A stretch of DNA of 64,000 nt, taken from Ostrinia nubilalis. Lineage: Eukaryota > Arthropoda > Insecta > Lepidoptera > Crambidae. The notes beneath the pieces were generated by a model. The model did no database searches and was not told where the DNA came from. It saw only the letters and a program-made list of their open reading frames with translations. Of the stretch, positions 34,187-44,695 are shown in pieces (position 1 is the stretch's first letter; each line of letters starts with the position of its first letter). The translations under genes and the position numbers were made by a program. The stretch covers positions 13,484,001 through 13,548,000 of the forward strand of contig NC_087099.1 in NCBI RefSeq assembly GCF_963855985.1. Reading direction: 5' to 3'.

Positions 34187-34455
34187 GACCGGTGCTCGTG
34201 AAAGGCAAGAACGGGAAATATATTTTGTTATACGACAAATATACGTACAGAAGGTGTACCATGTCCAAGAAAGGTGCCGTGTGGAGGTGTTCCGTGAGTA
34301 AAGAAGAAGGGTGTAAAGCGACCCTGACGACTGACGACAATTTGAACGTAGTCCAGACTAGAAGGCCGAAGGAAAAGAGACACACTGGCCATACACACCC
34401 ACCCACTCCTGTGCCATCTAAACCCAAACATGTGTACTTTTCTACGACCCAATGA
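34187..34455 (+). CDS. mod(mdg4): mod(mdg4)-type alternative 3' exon, FLYWCH finger (plus 4)
   Basis: Acceptor ttcccatttacag, then GA, CCG, GTG, CTC, GTG: PVLVKGKNGKYILLYDKY. The core is KYTYRR, VWRC, EGC after SVSKE, and GHTHPPTPVP. The C2-to-H spacer is longer than the standard 18 because of the TRRPKEKRHTG stretch. It ends HVYFSTTQ. An aataaag follows at about 34498. Confidence 0.86.
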
Positions 34456-36303
34456 TAAAGGCTTTAGGTCTTCATGGCCAGGGAAATTATCACCCAATAA
34501 TAAAGAAGTAGGTCATCATGGCCAGGGAAATAAATATAAATGGTCGAAAAAGCTGATTGTTTTCAATGCAACTGCCATTATAGAACAAAATTTTAAGGTT
34601 CCAAATTATTAGTACTAGTTATTTTAGTTATTTTTACTAGTCTAGATACAAAATTACTGAGAGACATTGATTCGATTGTTTCCATTGTAAGGAAATTGTA
34701 ATTGACATCTTAAACTATTAATAAAAAAAACTCATTGATTTTTTGACTAACATAATCTTGCGTATAATTTTTTTGTGTTAGATTGCTAAAATAAAAAATA
34801 CAAAATTATATCTATTTTCTTTTATCAAATATGCTGCTGAACATTATACATAAGCGTAGCTATTGTAATAAATGTGTTTAATAAAATATAAGTCAAACTA
34901 TTACTGCCTCATTAGCATAGCATTATGGACGAAACGTAAATTGCTAAATAATTAATCATAAATTAATTATTTTGAAGATTTATTTAAATATTTTTTCTTT
35001 TTTGTATTATAAGTGCATGCAAAAAGTAAAGACTAATGTCTTAAGATTAATATTTTTAGTTTTTTTTTTCATATAAGCAAAGTAGCTTTTAAAGTTAGAT
35101 TTTTATATTGTGACTAGGTATATTTAAGAATAAGTCAATAGTGAACATTATCTGTATCGCTTCTACCTCAGACATTTTTTACTTACTTATGTAAATGCGT
35201 GTACTTACTTATGTGACGTTATTCATGTGTATTTGCATAGTGCATTTAAACATTTCTTATTTAAGAAGGAAATCATATATCCGTACTTTATAAAAGTTTG
35301 TCTGAATGAGATTATAACAGTTGTTTAAATCCCTGATGTTTATTTTTAGTTCATGTAATCTTGTAAGAACTAAATGGTCATTGTGCTTTACCACATTAAA
35401 TAGCTTTTTTATATATTTTTTAACATTGACTAACAATAATATCGCATATTAGAAAACAAAAATTTGATTAATGTAGGTTCATTTTTTTCCCTCTTGATCG
35501 ACGAAACAGCAATATTATGTAATGCAATTACTTATTATCGTTTATTGTTAAAGAAAACCACTGTTCAGTTAGCTACATAAAATACGAAGAAAAATTTTTT
35601 TTATATGTAACTTTTTGACGCTAACTGTACGTAGACGGTAGAATATTATAGTTATTAGGCTAAATAGTGACGATTCAAGTGTTCAAAGTCATCCTACTAT
35701 GTATTTTGAATGTGCTGCTACATTGTATGTAAAGTTGATTTAATGGGAAGTTTAATAAAGGGTTTTATTCTACAAAATTATACTTGTTTGATTTCGTTCC
35801 GCCTGTTCTCCAATCAAAACAATCCTTTACATAAAAAATATACTGATCTCTCAATAACAAAACATAACTTCTACGAGAAAACTAAAAATTGGTTTCCAAA
35901 AAACCTATACATATTAGCTGGTACGTACAGTGGCCCAGTTCTAGTCCAGCTAGCTAGCCAGCTACCCATTTGCGATCATGTCGTCTCGTTCTATGTATGG
36001 ATATACATATGTAATGAGAGAGAGTGAAAGAAAAAACTGGAATTGGTAGCTGGAACTGTACTTTTGTGAGGAAATACGCCAATTTATTAAGAATATTACA
36101 AATAGTTTTGCTACTATATTTTTATTAAATGTATTTAACCACTCAGGTTACTTATACACACAACACTACAGTTTTCTTCAAAGTTTTCCTTCACACACAA
36201 ATAATTTGCCTATCACAGCGGGTTATTCCCAGTTTCCTTCACCAGGATCGCCCCCACTAGCGGCAACTCGGAATCGATTAAAATAATTCAAAATTGTCCC
36301 CAG
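34456..36303. other. AT-rich intergenic/intronic stretch
   Basis: No exon or recognisable repeat is supported between the plus 4 and plus 5 exons. The small ORFs have no recognisable domain. Several AATAAA strings lie in the first 400 bp. Confidence 0.5.
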
Positions 36304-36366
36304 TAGATGCGACACTGGTGGAGGCAACTAGGGATAACCCATCACAGTCATATACTTATTCTGCAG

Positions 36367-36566
36367 AGTACGAGTTCGCGTTGATAACAAACAGTAGAGG
36401 CCAAATTCTCCTGGTGCATGATAACCACACGTACTGGAGGCACCACACCACCCTCTCCAAGATCTGCTGGTACTGTTCCTCCAATAGCCAGCGCAAGTGC
36501 AAAGCCAAAGTGTACACAGACCACCAGAACAGGTTTCTGGAGATGAAGTTTGACCATTCTCATTAA
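36367..36566 (+). CDS. mod(mdg4): mod(mdg4)-type alternative 3' exon, FLYWCH finger ending at last His (plus 5)
   Basis: Acceptor acttattctgcag, then AG, TAC, GAG, TTC: YEFALITNSRGQILLV. The core is HTYW, CWYC, RKC after SSNSQ, and FDHSH, with TAA directly after the second zinc His. All usual C-terminal residues are missing. A second acceptor, aaattgtccccag ending at 36303, is in the same phase and would add about 21 residues (VDATLVEATRDN onwards). Both are possible; the inner one matches exon starts elsewhere in the array. Confidence 0.83.
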
Positions 36567-36924
36567 GGGCTCATTCCAATGGCAATCCAGTTTTGCAGGA
36601 TACCGCAAAACAAGACACACTAGATCGTGTCATCCACGAAGACGCGCCCCACCATTCTTCCGCTAATGTTTGAGTAAATAAGTATTTTTATACTTGAACA
36701 AAATGATCCTAAACATGGATGAATACAAGATTTGTAATTGAATTTTATTTATTTCCCTTGACTTATTAAGGCCAGTACAGTACAGTCGGCTACATATAAA
36801 CCTGATACAAAACGAGGTACGTGACTCGGTGGTAAAATATACCATAGAATATATCACATAGATAGTCTTAATTTAAAGGACAACCTTTAGAATATTTCAT
36901 AATGACCAGCCCACTTCATTACAG

Positions 36925-37202
36925 TGACGGTCGTGACGGCCATCAACGGGGCAACCCTTCTCATGCTGAACGGGTATTCCTTCACGAACCCCTCCCCAAT
37001 GCCTGGGGGGGAGAGATGGTACTGCTCTGGCAGGGAGAGGTTCGAATGCAACGTCTGTATCCACGTCAACGATGACTACGAGCTGGTCTGCGTATGCGTC
37101 TCCCAAGAACACACGCATCTACCGCCTGTATACGAGAAGACGTCGGATGGGCTATACGTGGAAAAACCCAGACTCTTTGCCCAAACCAACCCCACCACTT
37201 GA
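36925..37202 (+). CDS. mod(mdg4): mod(mdg4)-type alternative 3' exon, FLYWCH finger (plus 6)
   Basis: Acceptor cacttcattacag, then TG, ACG, GTC, GTG: TVVTAINGATLLMLNGY. The core is NGYSF, RWYC preceded by a Pro/Gly-rich NPSPMPGGE insertion, a Cys after GRERFE, and QEHTHLPPVYEK. Extra cysteines (CNVC, CVCV) fall between the two ligand pairs and may be structural. It ends AQTNPTT. It is 359 bp from the plus 5 exon, one of the tightest spacings on this strand. Confidence 0.86.
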
Positions 37203-38294
37203 ATTTGTTGTTTTTTTTTTCGTGCGCAAAATTGTTACCTGTTAGTTAGTTTAAGTGTTATATTTATAAGTTTTTAATATAGACATGTCTGAAAGTATAC
37301 AAATCAAATTTTTGGAAAGAAATACCTACTAAATTATACATACAAATTGATAAACTAAGTCACTATTAGGTATTTTGATAAAATAAATATTAATAGTAAT
37401 GTAAAATACCTACATGTAAAGAAAACCTCGGAATTAGTTATGGAAATAAATAAAGATAAGTACCATAATTTCGGCCTTCCAAACCTATCTATTTAAAATG
37501 ATTTCATTTTTTATTTTATTTTTTTAAATATAACTTTTAATTGTTTTTGCTAATTATTTTTAAGTATTTTTTTTCTTTATAATTAATTCGCTTCAATCGT
37601 TCGCGTTTTGCCATTAATTATGTGTTCCACGAGACATGACGTCATAACTTTAATGTTTTCAAAAAAACATTCCTTTTTTTCATGGCACATGATGTCATTT
37701 CTTTCATTTTTCTGACATTGTCGTTTTGCTTATTTTTGATTTTGTTTTTTTTTCTTGGGTCGTTATGTTTGTATTTGCCGTTTGTGGATCTTTTAATAAT
37801 TAATATTTATTCTGTTTTCATTGTATTTCAATATTAAAACTGTTAATCTTTCCTAAATGAATTTGAATAATTAAACAGACTTCTATCAAAAGATCTCAAA
37901 AATTATGAAACTGGTGATATATAAAATTTAGTCATATTGTGTTATTATTTAATGTTAAGACTATTATTCTTGGATTTGTAAAAGTAATAAAAACAGGTTC
38001 ATATCGAATAATACCATCATCAGCTACTTTTTGACCTGTTGAATCTATTTTGATGTTTTGATGACGTCGTAATATTTTTGTGTGTTAAAAGAGTCTCTAA
38101 TAAACCTTGTTTTCAGACTCGTGACTTGGAGTATTATTTTTTAATAGCTAAAGTTGGGTTATAAGGGGTTTTATAGTTTTCATTTTTGGTTATTTTTTTT
38201 CTTTTGTTACTTTCTATTGTGGTGTAGGTATGTATTTAATATTTTAAGATATTTCTTTGTATCGTGTAAGTTAAAATAATGGTTTTTTTTTCAG
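37203..38294. other. AT-rich intron sequence, nothing recognised
   Basis: No FLYWCH remnant, repeat boundary or RNA gene is supported. aataaa strings at about 37383 and 37443 may serve the plus 6 exon. Confidence 0.5.
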
Positions 38295-38449
38295 CGCGGC
38301 CATTAACAAACGCAGAAAGGCAAAAGCGGTTTAGACAAAAGGTAAAAAAAGATCCAGTGAAATATGCAGAGTTTAAAAGAAAAAATCTGATATACTATCA
38401 CAAAACCAAACATAAAAGGGATAGAAGGAAGAAATGTAAAAAAAAATAA
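38295..38449 (+). CDS. mod(mdg4): Candidate non-FLYWCH alternative 3' exon, short basic motif
   Basis: A strong pyrimidine tract and acceptor (ggttttttttttcag) is followed by CG, CGG, CCA in the phase common to the array. Fifty codons read RPLTNAERQKRFRQKVKKDP, then VKYAEFKRKN, ending KKCKKK and TAA at 38447. It has no zinc ligands. The ERQ-R-R-K-K-DP-KY pattern resembles a short basic motif seen in many arthropod proteins (ErqrryReKlk.DPeky), a resemblance from memory. An aataaataaataa run follows at about 38593. It has no start Met. Its position, phase and acceptor strength argue for a real exon. Confidence 0.6.
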
Positions 38450-38765
38450 TTTAAATTCATTATAATCATTAATCATGTTATGCAAATGCAATTTGAAGAA
38501 AGATGACGAGCCTGAATTTATTATTATGATTAATTAAAGTCGTGTCTTTTAAACAGTAATATCGTTTAAACTATAATCATTTTATCGCTTCATAAATAAA
38601 TAAATAATGTTTCATTCACTTACTTTGGCACTTTTACTGCTTACCTTGTATTTCATTGTAGCATTAATGTATACTTATGTACCGCTACATTTACTACTGC
38701 ATCGATGAAGTATTATTTTTAACTGACGTATTCCTCGTTGCATTTTGAACTTTATGATATTAACA

Positions 38766-39140
38766 AGCGGCCGCCCGCGACTTTGTACGCGTGGATCCCG
38801 TTTTACCCCCTTCATCTATCTTACGCGGTTTAGATTTTTTCATACAAATGTTTTTTCCCGCTAACTCCCGTTCCCGTGGGAATTTTGCAATATCCTGTTG
38901 TAACTAAGCTTTAAGTTTACTAAGGTACCTGCATGCCAAATTTCAAGCGTCTAACCTAAGCGGTTTAGATTTTTCATACAAAAAGATTTTCCCGCTAATT
39001 CTCGTTCCCGTCGGAATTCTTAAGTATACTATAACCTGCCCAGGAGTATGAAGAATAATTGTACCAAGTTTCGTTAAAATCCGTCGAGTAGTTGTTTCTA
39101 TAAGGAACATACAGACAGACAGACAAAAATTTTACTGATT
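38766..39140. repeat. Interspersed repeat (gcggccgcccgcgacttt type)
   Basis: A tandemly similar pair of blocks (gcggtttagattttttcatac at 38829 and 38959) and an end with atacagacagacagacaaaa. It is a frequent lepidopteran repeat type, also seen in part at 27965. Confidence 0.6.
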
Positions 39141-39244
39141 GCATTTTTGGCATCACTATCGATCACAAATCACCCCCTGATAGTTATTTTGAAAATATAT
39201 TTCATGTACAGAATTGACCTCTCTACAGATTTATTATAAGTATA

Positions 39245-39923
39245 CAGGGTGGAAACGTTAAGTGATCTCACTCGATTATTTCTAAACTATTCAAGATATT
39301 GAAAAACTCGTTACTGATCCTGAAAGTGCTTCATGAGCTCTTTCAAACGGTACCAATAATAGGTTACAGAATAAACTGGATCTATCTGAAAATTCAATGT
39401 TTCCAGCTTCCATACTAAATGTATGCCAGACACACAATATTAGAAGTGTATTTTTTTTCATTGAATAATAAACTCTTAAAATAAACTCGTAAATTGTATT
39501 CTTATTTAAAATTATTCATGGAAAACATTGGTTTTAGGCTTTACTTGCTATAATATTGTCAAGAGATGAGTGTCATGACTGTGGTAGTACTAAATGTATG
39601 GAAGAAGGAAACATTTAATTTTTTGATAGATCCAGTTTATTCTGTAACCTAATATTGATACCATTGGATAGAGCTTGTGAAGCACTTTTAGAATCAGTAA
39701 TCAGTTTTACGATATCATGTGTAGTTTTTAAAATAATGTGACTTTACCAAATGTATGGAAGCTGGAAACATTGAATTTTCGGATAGATCCAGTTTATTCT
39801 GTAACATATTATTAATACCGTTTGATAGAGCTCATGAAGCACTTTCAGGATCAGTAACTAGTTTTTTGATATCTTGTATAGTTTAGAAATAATCGAGTGA
39901 GATCACTTATCGTTTCCACCCTG
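39245..39923. mobile_element. TIR transposon, TA target, 679 bp
   Basis: Ends cagggtggaaacgttaagtg and its complement cacttatcgtttccaccctg, with TA on both sides (39243-39244, 39924-39925). The arms extend over the gatctcactcgattatttct block. The interior repeats a 'gatagatccagtttattctg' unit. No transposase. Mariner-like by target site. Confidence 0.87.
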
Positions 39924-40054
39924 TAGATAAGCTTAAAAATAAAAAATAATCAAGTCATATTGTAGATGATGTGCTGGCGGTATGTATGTTATATTAAAAA
40001 TAAACAAAAAAACAGTTTCTAATATTATTTTTTTCTTTAACTAATTCCAAATAG

Positions 40055-40308
40055 GTCACAAGGCGGACTTGGAGTACCAAAGACAATATCAGTCTCTCAA
40101 CCAAATAGGATTCAGGCTTTTGGAATCGGAGAGGGGCAAACCTATTATTCTCTGTGCAGGCTACAAGTATAACCAGCACAGATTAAATAAAGACGGCTCT
40201 GTGGTTTGGCGCTGTACACAACGGGCGAAGTGCAATGGATTCTTAATTATTACCGCGGACAATAACATAAAAAGAGAAGCATACCATTCCTGTCAACCCA
40301 TTATTTAA
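40055..40308 (+). CDS. mod(mdg4): mod(mdg4)-type alternative 3' exon, degenerate FLYWCH finger (plus 7)
   Basis: Acceptor ctaattccaaatag, then GT, CAC, AAG, GCG: HKADLEYQRQYQSLNQ, a helical, Gln-rich start. The domain has GYKYNQ, VWRC, a Cys after TQRAK, and then YHSCQP, where the final H-x-H has become H-x-C. A C-C-H-C site could still bind zinc. It ends PII and is short on the C-terminal side. The pyrimidine tract (attatttttttctttaac) is strong. Confidence 0.78.
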
Positions 40309-40638
40309 ATTGTTATTGGTAAAGAAATGATGCTATAAAGTTCCAAAAAGTATAAAATTATTATACTGCAAATTGTGATTTAAATTAAATTTTTTTTTTT
40401 AACTATTTAATGTATTTTATTTTTTGCCTTAAAAAACTAACTTGAGAGTCTAATACTTTTGTGTAATACTGTACACTAGAAGAAATGGGAATTTCTTTTT
40501 CTGATATTTCTAAAAAATATAATTATGAAATAATACTGCAAATGTGTAACTGAAATATCAGTTTCAGTTTCTAACCAGTCAATTTCAAAAAAGCTTTTTT
40601 TCTACTGATTCATTGTTTGATAACCTTTTATTTTGCAG

Positions 40639-40853
40639 AGTACCATCCCTTGAACCGGCATATCCTAATGCGCAAGGACGGGCCAGTGAAGTTGACGAGA
40701 CACCGTTGCATTGGATGCTACAAGATAAACGTCACCGTGTACGGCAGTAAGAAAGCCAAGAACATCACTGCGAAAGTGCCCACTTACTGTCCACAATGTC
40801 CGAAAAAACCTTACCTTTGTACACCCTGCTTTAAATTAAGGCATAGCTTGTGA
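40639..40853 (+). CDS. mod(mdg4): Non-FLYWCH alternative 3' exon resembling the piggyBac transposase C-terminal Cys-rich domain
   Basis: Acceptor ccttttattttgcag, then AG, TAC, CAT, CCC: YHPLNRHILMRKDGPVKL. Counting Glu (split codon) as 1, ligands are C24-x2-C27, C51-x2-C54, C61-x2-C64 and H69. The stretch TYCPQCP, KPYLCTPCFK is close to the YYCp.CpgkpaLC..pCF..YH pattern of piggyBac transposase C-termini as I know it. Only the C-terminal domain is present: no catalytic region, and the acceptor is in the array's shared phase. That suggests an exapted transposase domain used as a mod(mdg4) C-terminus. Alternatively it is a transposon relic that happens to be in phase. Confidence 0.65.
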
Positions 40854-41115
40854 TGGTTTCTCTGGACCCCAACGCGCTTGCCCGAAAATGGCAAAGCATT
40901 TTTGCATGGAAACGCGCGGGCGTCCGCTCAAATTATATTTGTGTGTACAAAATGAAGACGAAAAAATCCAGAAGCTTTGTAATTTAGAGTATTCATCATA
41001 ATTCAGATCATTAATTATTATAAAACAATGCATTTAGGATTAGGACTTGTCTTCCAAATTTTGTTGATCAAGAACTTAAGCAATGTGTTATTTGTTCACA
41101 ATTATTCTCTCTTTA

Positions 41116-41211
41116 GGGCCATCGCCCACGGCGACTTTTTGTAGCTATGCAGTCGCGCTGCTGTAGCGCGTTACGCGTGTTAGTAGTAAAAGTCGCCGTG
41201 GGCGAGGGCCC
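41116..41211. mobile_element. 96-bp foldback MITE
   Basis: Ends gggccatcgcccacggcgac and gtcgccgtgggcgagggccc form a hairpin around gtcgcgctgctgtagcgcgt. Confidence 0.8.
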
Positions 41212-41214
41212 TTA

Positions 41215-41323
41215 TGCCCGTTTTCACCATCAATCCCTAATTTTAAGTGACCCCTATGAAAACAAAATTCCTGTTATGTGTAGGGGTCACTTAAAAATTA
41301 GGGATTGATGGTGAAAACGGGCA
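41215..41323. mobile_element. 109-bp foldback MITE, TTA target
   Basis: Ends tgcccgttttcaccatcaat and attgatggtgaaaacgggca, with TTA on both sides, 3 bp after the previous MITE. A second, 5'-shortened copy is at 51744-51857. TTA fits a Harbinger-like origin. Confidence 0.82.
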
Positions 41324-41581
41324 TTAGTCTTCTTAACATAACCAGCTAGTGACTTAAGAATAGCAGACCTATATTTGACTTTAATAATGTAAAAGTTAAA
41401 TGTTAAACTTTCAACTTACTGTTTTTTAATTAAAATAATTGTTTAACAACTTGATGTTTTACTTAAATCATCCTTCAATGTTATTCTCTGCCATCACGTC
41501 TCTATCTGTATTATTGTAATTAAGTAAACCCTGGTATTCCTAACGTAAATAAAATAAAATAAACACCACTATTTCATACAG

Positions 41582-41826
41582 AAATTGCATACGAGTTTAT
41601 GCCGTCAAATGCCAGAGGCAAGCGAGATGTCCTGGTCATAGACAATTACACCTTCAACCAGATTGCAGCGGGCCGCCGATACTTCACGTGCACCAAGCGG
41701 TGCTACTCTAGATGCCCTGCCAAGGTCAAGTTTGACGAGTACAACAGGATCGTGATGTATGAAAGCCAGCACAACCACGCGCCACCTCAGCTTGTCAGAG
41801 TCAACGGAAAATATGTCCGACTCTAA
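41582..41826 (+). CDS. mod(mdg4): mod(mdg4)-type alternative 3' exon, FLYWCH finger (plus 8)
   Basis: Acceptor ctatttcatacag, then AA, ATT, GCA, TAC, GAG: IAYEFMPSNARGKRDVLV. The core is NYTFNQ, RRYFTC (Phe-Thr-Cys), SRC after TKRCY, and QHNHAPPQLV, ending GKYVRL. An aataaa lies 60 bp after the stop (41886). It is one half of a 680-bp tandem duplication with 42262-42506. Confidence 0.89.
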
Positions 41827-42261
41827 CGTTCAGTCAGACTTTATCGGAGTATCTACTTTCCTGTACAACCGACTCGACATTTTAAAGAATAAAAAGGAAA
41901 TTTAAATAAGATGCCACAATTATCTTGAATTTCTCGTTATCCATACTGACTGATGCGTGTCATTTTCTGTAGAACGCAAACCGAGCCGCAACTCGCGCTG
42001 TAAAATTGTTATTTTAATAAATGTTTTACATAAACTAGCTGCATTGTTAGTATCGAAAGAAATTGGTATGGATTTTTGCCAACCGAAGGGTTCAATCGAG
42101 TCGTTTTCTAATAACTTGATGTTTTACTTAAATCATCCTTCAATGTAATTCTCTGCCAATCACATCTCTATCTGCTATATTATTGTAATTATTTAAATTG
42201 TAAACCCTGGTTTTCCTAATATAAATAAATAAAATAAAAAAAACACCACTATTTCCTACAG

Positions 42262-42506
42262 AAATTGCTTACGAGTTTATGCCGTCAAATGCCAAAGGCA
42301 AACGGGATGTCCTCGTGATGGATAGTTACACCTTCAACCAGATTGCAGCGGGCCGCCGATACTTCACCTGCACCAAGCGGTGCTCCTCTAGATGCCCTGC
42401 CAAGGTCAAGTTTGACGAGTACAACAGGATCGTGATGTATGAAAACCAGCACAACCACGCGCCACCTCAGCTTGTCAGAGTCAACGGAAAATATGTCCGA
42501 CTCTAA
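42262..42506 (+). CDS. mod(mdg4): mod(mdg4)-type alternative 3' exon, FLYWCH finger (plus 9)
   Basis: Acceptor ctatttcctacag, then AA, ATT, GCT, TAC: same start as plus 8. Over 75 residues it differs at a few positions (A-R to A-K in the turn, I to M and N to S before YTFNQ, Y to S after the first Cys, S to N before QHNH). Ligands are conserved, and aataaa is at 42566. The duplicate offset is exactly 680 bp and includes 3' flanks (tctaacgttcagtcagactt). Confidence 0.89.
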
Positions 42507-43028
42507 CGTTCAGTCAGACTTTATTGGAGTATCTATTTTCCTGTTCAACCGACTAGACATTTTCAAGAATAAAAAGGAAATTTAAATAAGATGCCACAAT
42601 TATCTTGAATTTGTCGGTATCCATACTGACTGTTGCGTGTCATTTTCTGTAGAACGCAAACCGAGCCGCAACTCGCGCTGTAAAATTGTTATTCTAATAA
42701 ATGTTTTACATAAACTAGCTGCATTGTTAGTATCGAAAGAAATTGGTTAGGAAAATTCTTCCAGTGCCATCAGAAGGGCTAGCGTTTAAATCTAGTCGTT
42801 TTGTCTACCAGTCTAACGTAGATAATTAGATATCTTTTTACAGTAGGTGTACTTGTTGAAATTTGGAATGCCCATTGCCCACCGGTTTTGAAGTAGGTAG
42901 TTTTTAGTGTTCGTAGTAACAATAGATCTTGTGATCTCAAAGTTTAATCTGAAAAAGATACGCTTGAAAGGCAATTTAAATGAATTTTCTTCAACTACTG
43001 AATTTAATATCCACCGTTGTTTCGACAG

Positions 43029-43267
43029 AAATCGCGTACGAATTCATGACGTCAACGCATGGCAAAAGGGATGTCCTTGTGGTAGACAACTACACTTTTA
43101 ACCAGGTAGCAGCCAGTCGACGGTACTTCACTTGTACGAGACGAAGCTCCAAATGCACTGCCAAGGTCCGCTTCGATGGCCATCAAAGGATCATCTTCTA
43201 CGAGAACAGACACAACCATCCCCCACGACCACTCTTAAAAGTTAATGGAAGATACGTTAGACTATAG
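43029..43267 (+). CDS. mod(mdg4): mod(mdg4)-type alternative 3' exon, FLYWCH finger (plus 10)
   Basis: Acceptor ttgtttcgacag, then AA, ATC, GCG, TAC: IAYEFMTSTHGKRDVLV. The core is NYTFNQ, RRYFTC, SKC (Cys-Cys spacing one residue shorter than plus 11), and RHNHPPRPLL, ending GRYVRL. It is the duplicate of the exon at 49446, sharing upstream intron text such as gatcttgtgatctc. An RTE-like fragment starts 17 bp after the stop. Confidence 0.88.
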
Positions 43268-43283
43268 GCATCCATCGTAAAGG

Positions 43284-43392
43284 TAGCAGGGAAGCGCTGG
43301 ACGCCGGCCGCTACCAATTGATCAACATGGAAAGCATTGGGGGAGGCCTATGTTCAGCAGTGGACGTCCTATGGCTGAAATGATGATGTTGA
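43284..43392 (+). mobile_element. RTE-like LINE 3' fragment
   Basis: Contains gcgctggacgccggccgcta and agcagtggacgtcctatggc, then a tgatgatgttgat tail. It is the same 3' end as 22558 and 54993. Confidence 0.65.
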
Positions 43393-43910
43393 TAGGCATC
43401 CAGGCAATGTCACGCGGTTCCTGGGTGGTCTTCATTGACGAGACACTTGACGCGGTAACCGTGCGGATTCGGTTTAATGGAAATATACGAGAACTGCGCA
43501 GTAAATGCGCGATTATCGCTTTATCTGAACCAGGCCCAATAATGACATCAGTATTACTGTAATTCCTTCCATCGGTAATGACATTCTAAATCTCCCCACA
43601 TACAAATAGCCATATCGCACTATAACCGTCAATCCTCAATCAACCACCAACCACCACAGTAAAAAAATCAAAAATATTTATTCAGTTTAGACCACAAGTG
43701 GCACTTATGCTATAATATGTTTTGTAGATCAATAGTGTCTCTGTCCGCTTTTAAGTAACAAGTAATCTGACTTCTTCAGGTCGACCCATTGTTTATTCTG
43801 AAACCCGATTAGACTAAATATAAGTAATAATTTATCTAATATAATAATGTATTTTTCTACGAGCTATGTGCAAAAAAAATTGCTCGTAGAGACGATGGCC
43901 GTTGGGGCAG

Positions 43911-44080
43911 AATAGTTCTCGAGTAGCGACCGCGGGCTGGAATACGTAGCGTGGGCAGGCCTCCTACTAGGTGGACCGACGATCTGGTAAAGGTCGCGGG
44001 AAGAACCTGGATGCGGGCAGCATAGGACCGTGCATTGTGGAAAACCTTGGAGGAGGCCTTTGTCCAACAGTGGACGTATT
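43911..44080 (+). mobile_element. RTE-like LINE 3' fragment
   Basis: One frame reads RPPTRWTDDLVKVAGRTW, then MRAA and WKTLEEAFVQQWT, the RT C-terminus, with no 5' part. Confidence 0.72.
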
Positions 44081-44304
44081 TTTTTTATTATGCTATTAAT
44101 TACAACAGATATTGTGTGCGAATAGATACTCGTATATAGGCGATTTATAACATAGGTATTATTTAGATTAAGACTTATGTAACGAAATATAAAAATATAC
44201 TAGTCATTTAACTATTATTATTTGTATTTTAGGTGTGTGTTTTCTTTGTTTTATTATACAGGTTATCATTGCTTCTGCTGGGCTACTCTTTAACGCCTTT
44301 TATG

Positions 44305-44336
44305 CTTCAACCACACCAACGTGTGCAGATCGCCTT
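44305..44336. mobile_element. Left-end fragment of the 13421 MITE
   Basis: gcttcaaccacaccaacg followed by tgtgcagatcgcc matches the left end of the element at 13421-13576 and then stops abruptly. Confidence 0.7.
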
Positions 44337-44695
44337 AGGCCCAGTTTTTTGATTAGTAGTTAAAGTAACTAATTGTTAAATTTTGCTACTAATGGTTAAA
44401 TATTAACAAAATGTAAACTAATAGTTAAAAAATGTATTAAAATTGAAGCTAAACATTGTTCGAAAAACATTATTATTTCTTATATTTAACCACTTGTCAT
44501 TTGTCAAATGTATAGAAAAATTATCCATACAAAGTTTCTTTAAACATCGCTATATATATTTCTGCTATACTCCTTTTCATGACTATTTTTGAGTGTTTTA
44601 TTTCACGTTATTTTATTTTACGTTTCTACGTTATGAAGAAAATAATTTTTAAAAAATCTAAATCAACTTTGTATGGAAAATTTTTGTATAATTAT

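Noticed and set aside
35710..36027. 105-codon frame
   Set aside because: AT-rich intron, no domain and no acceptor in the shared phase leading to a finger.
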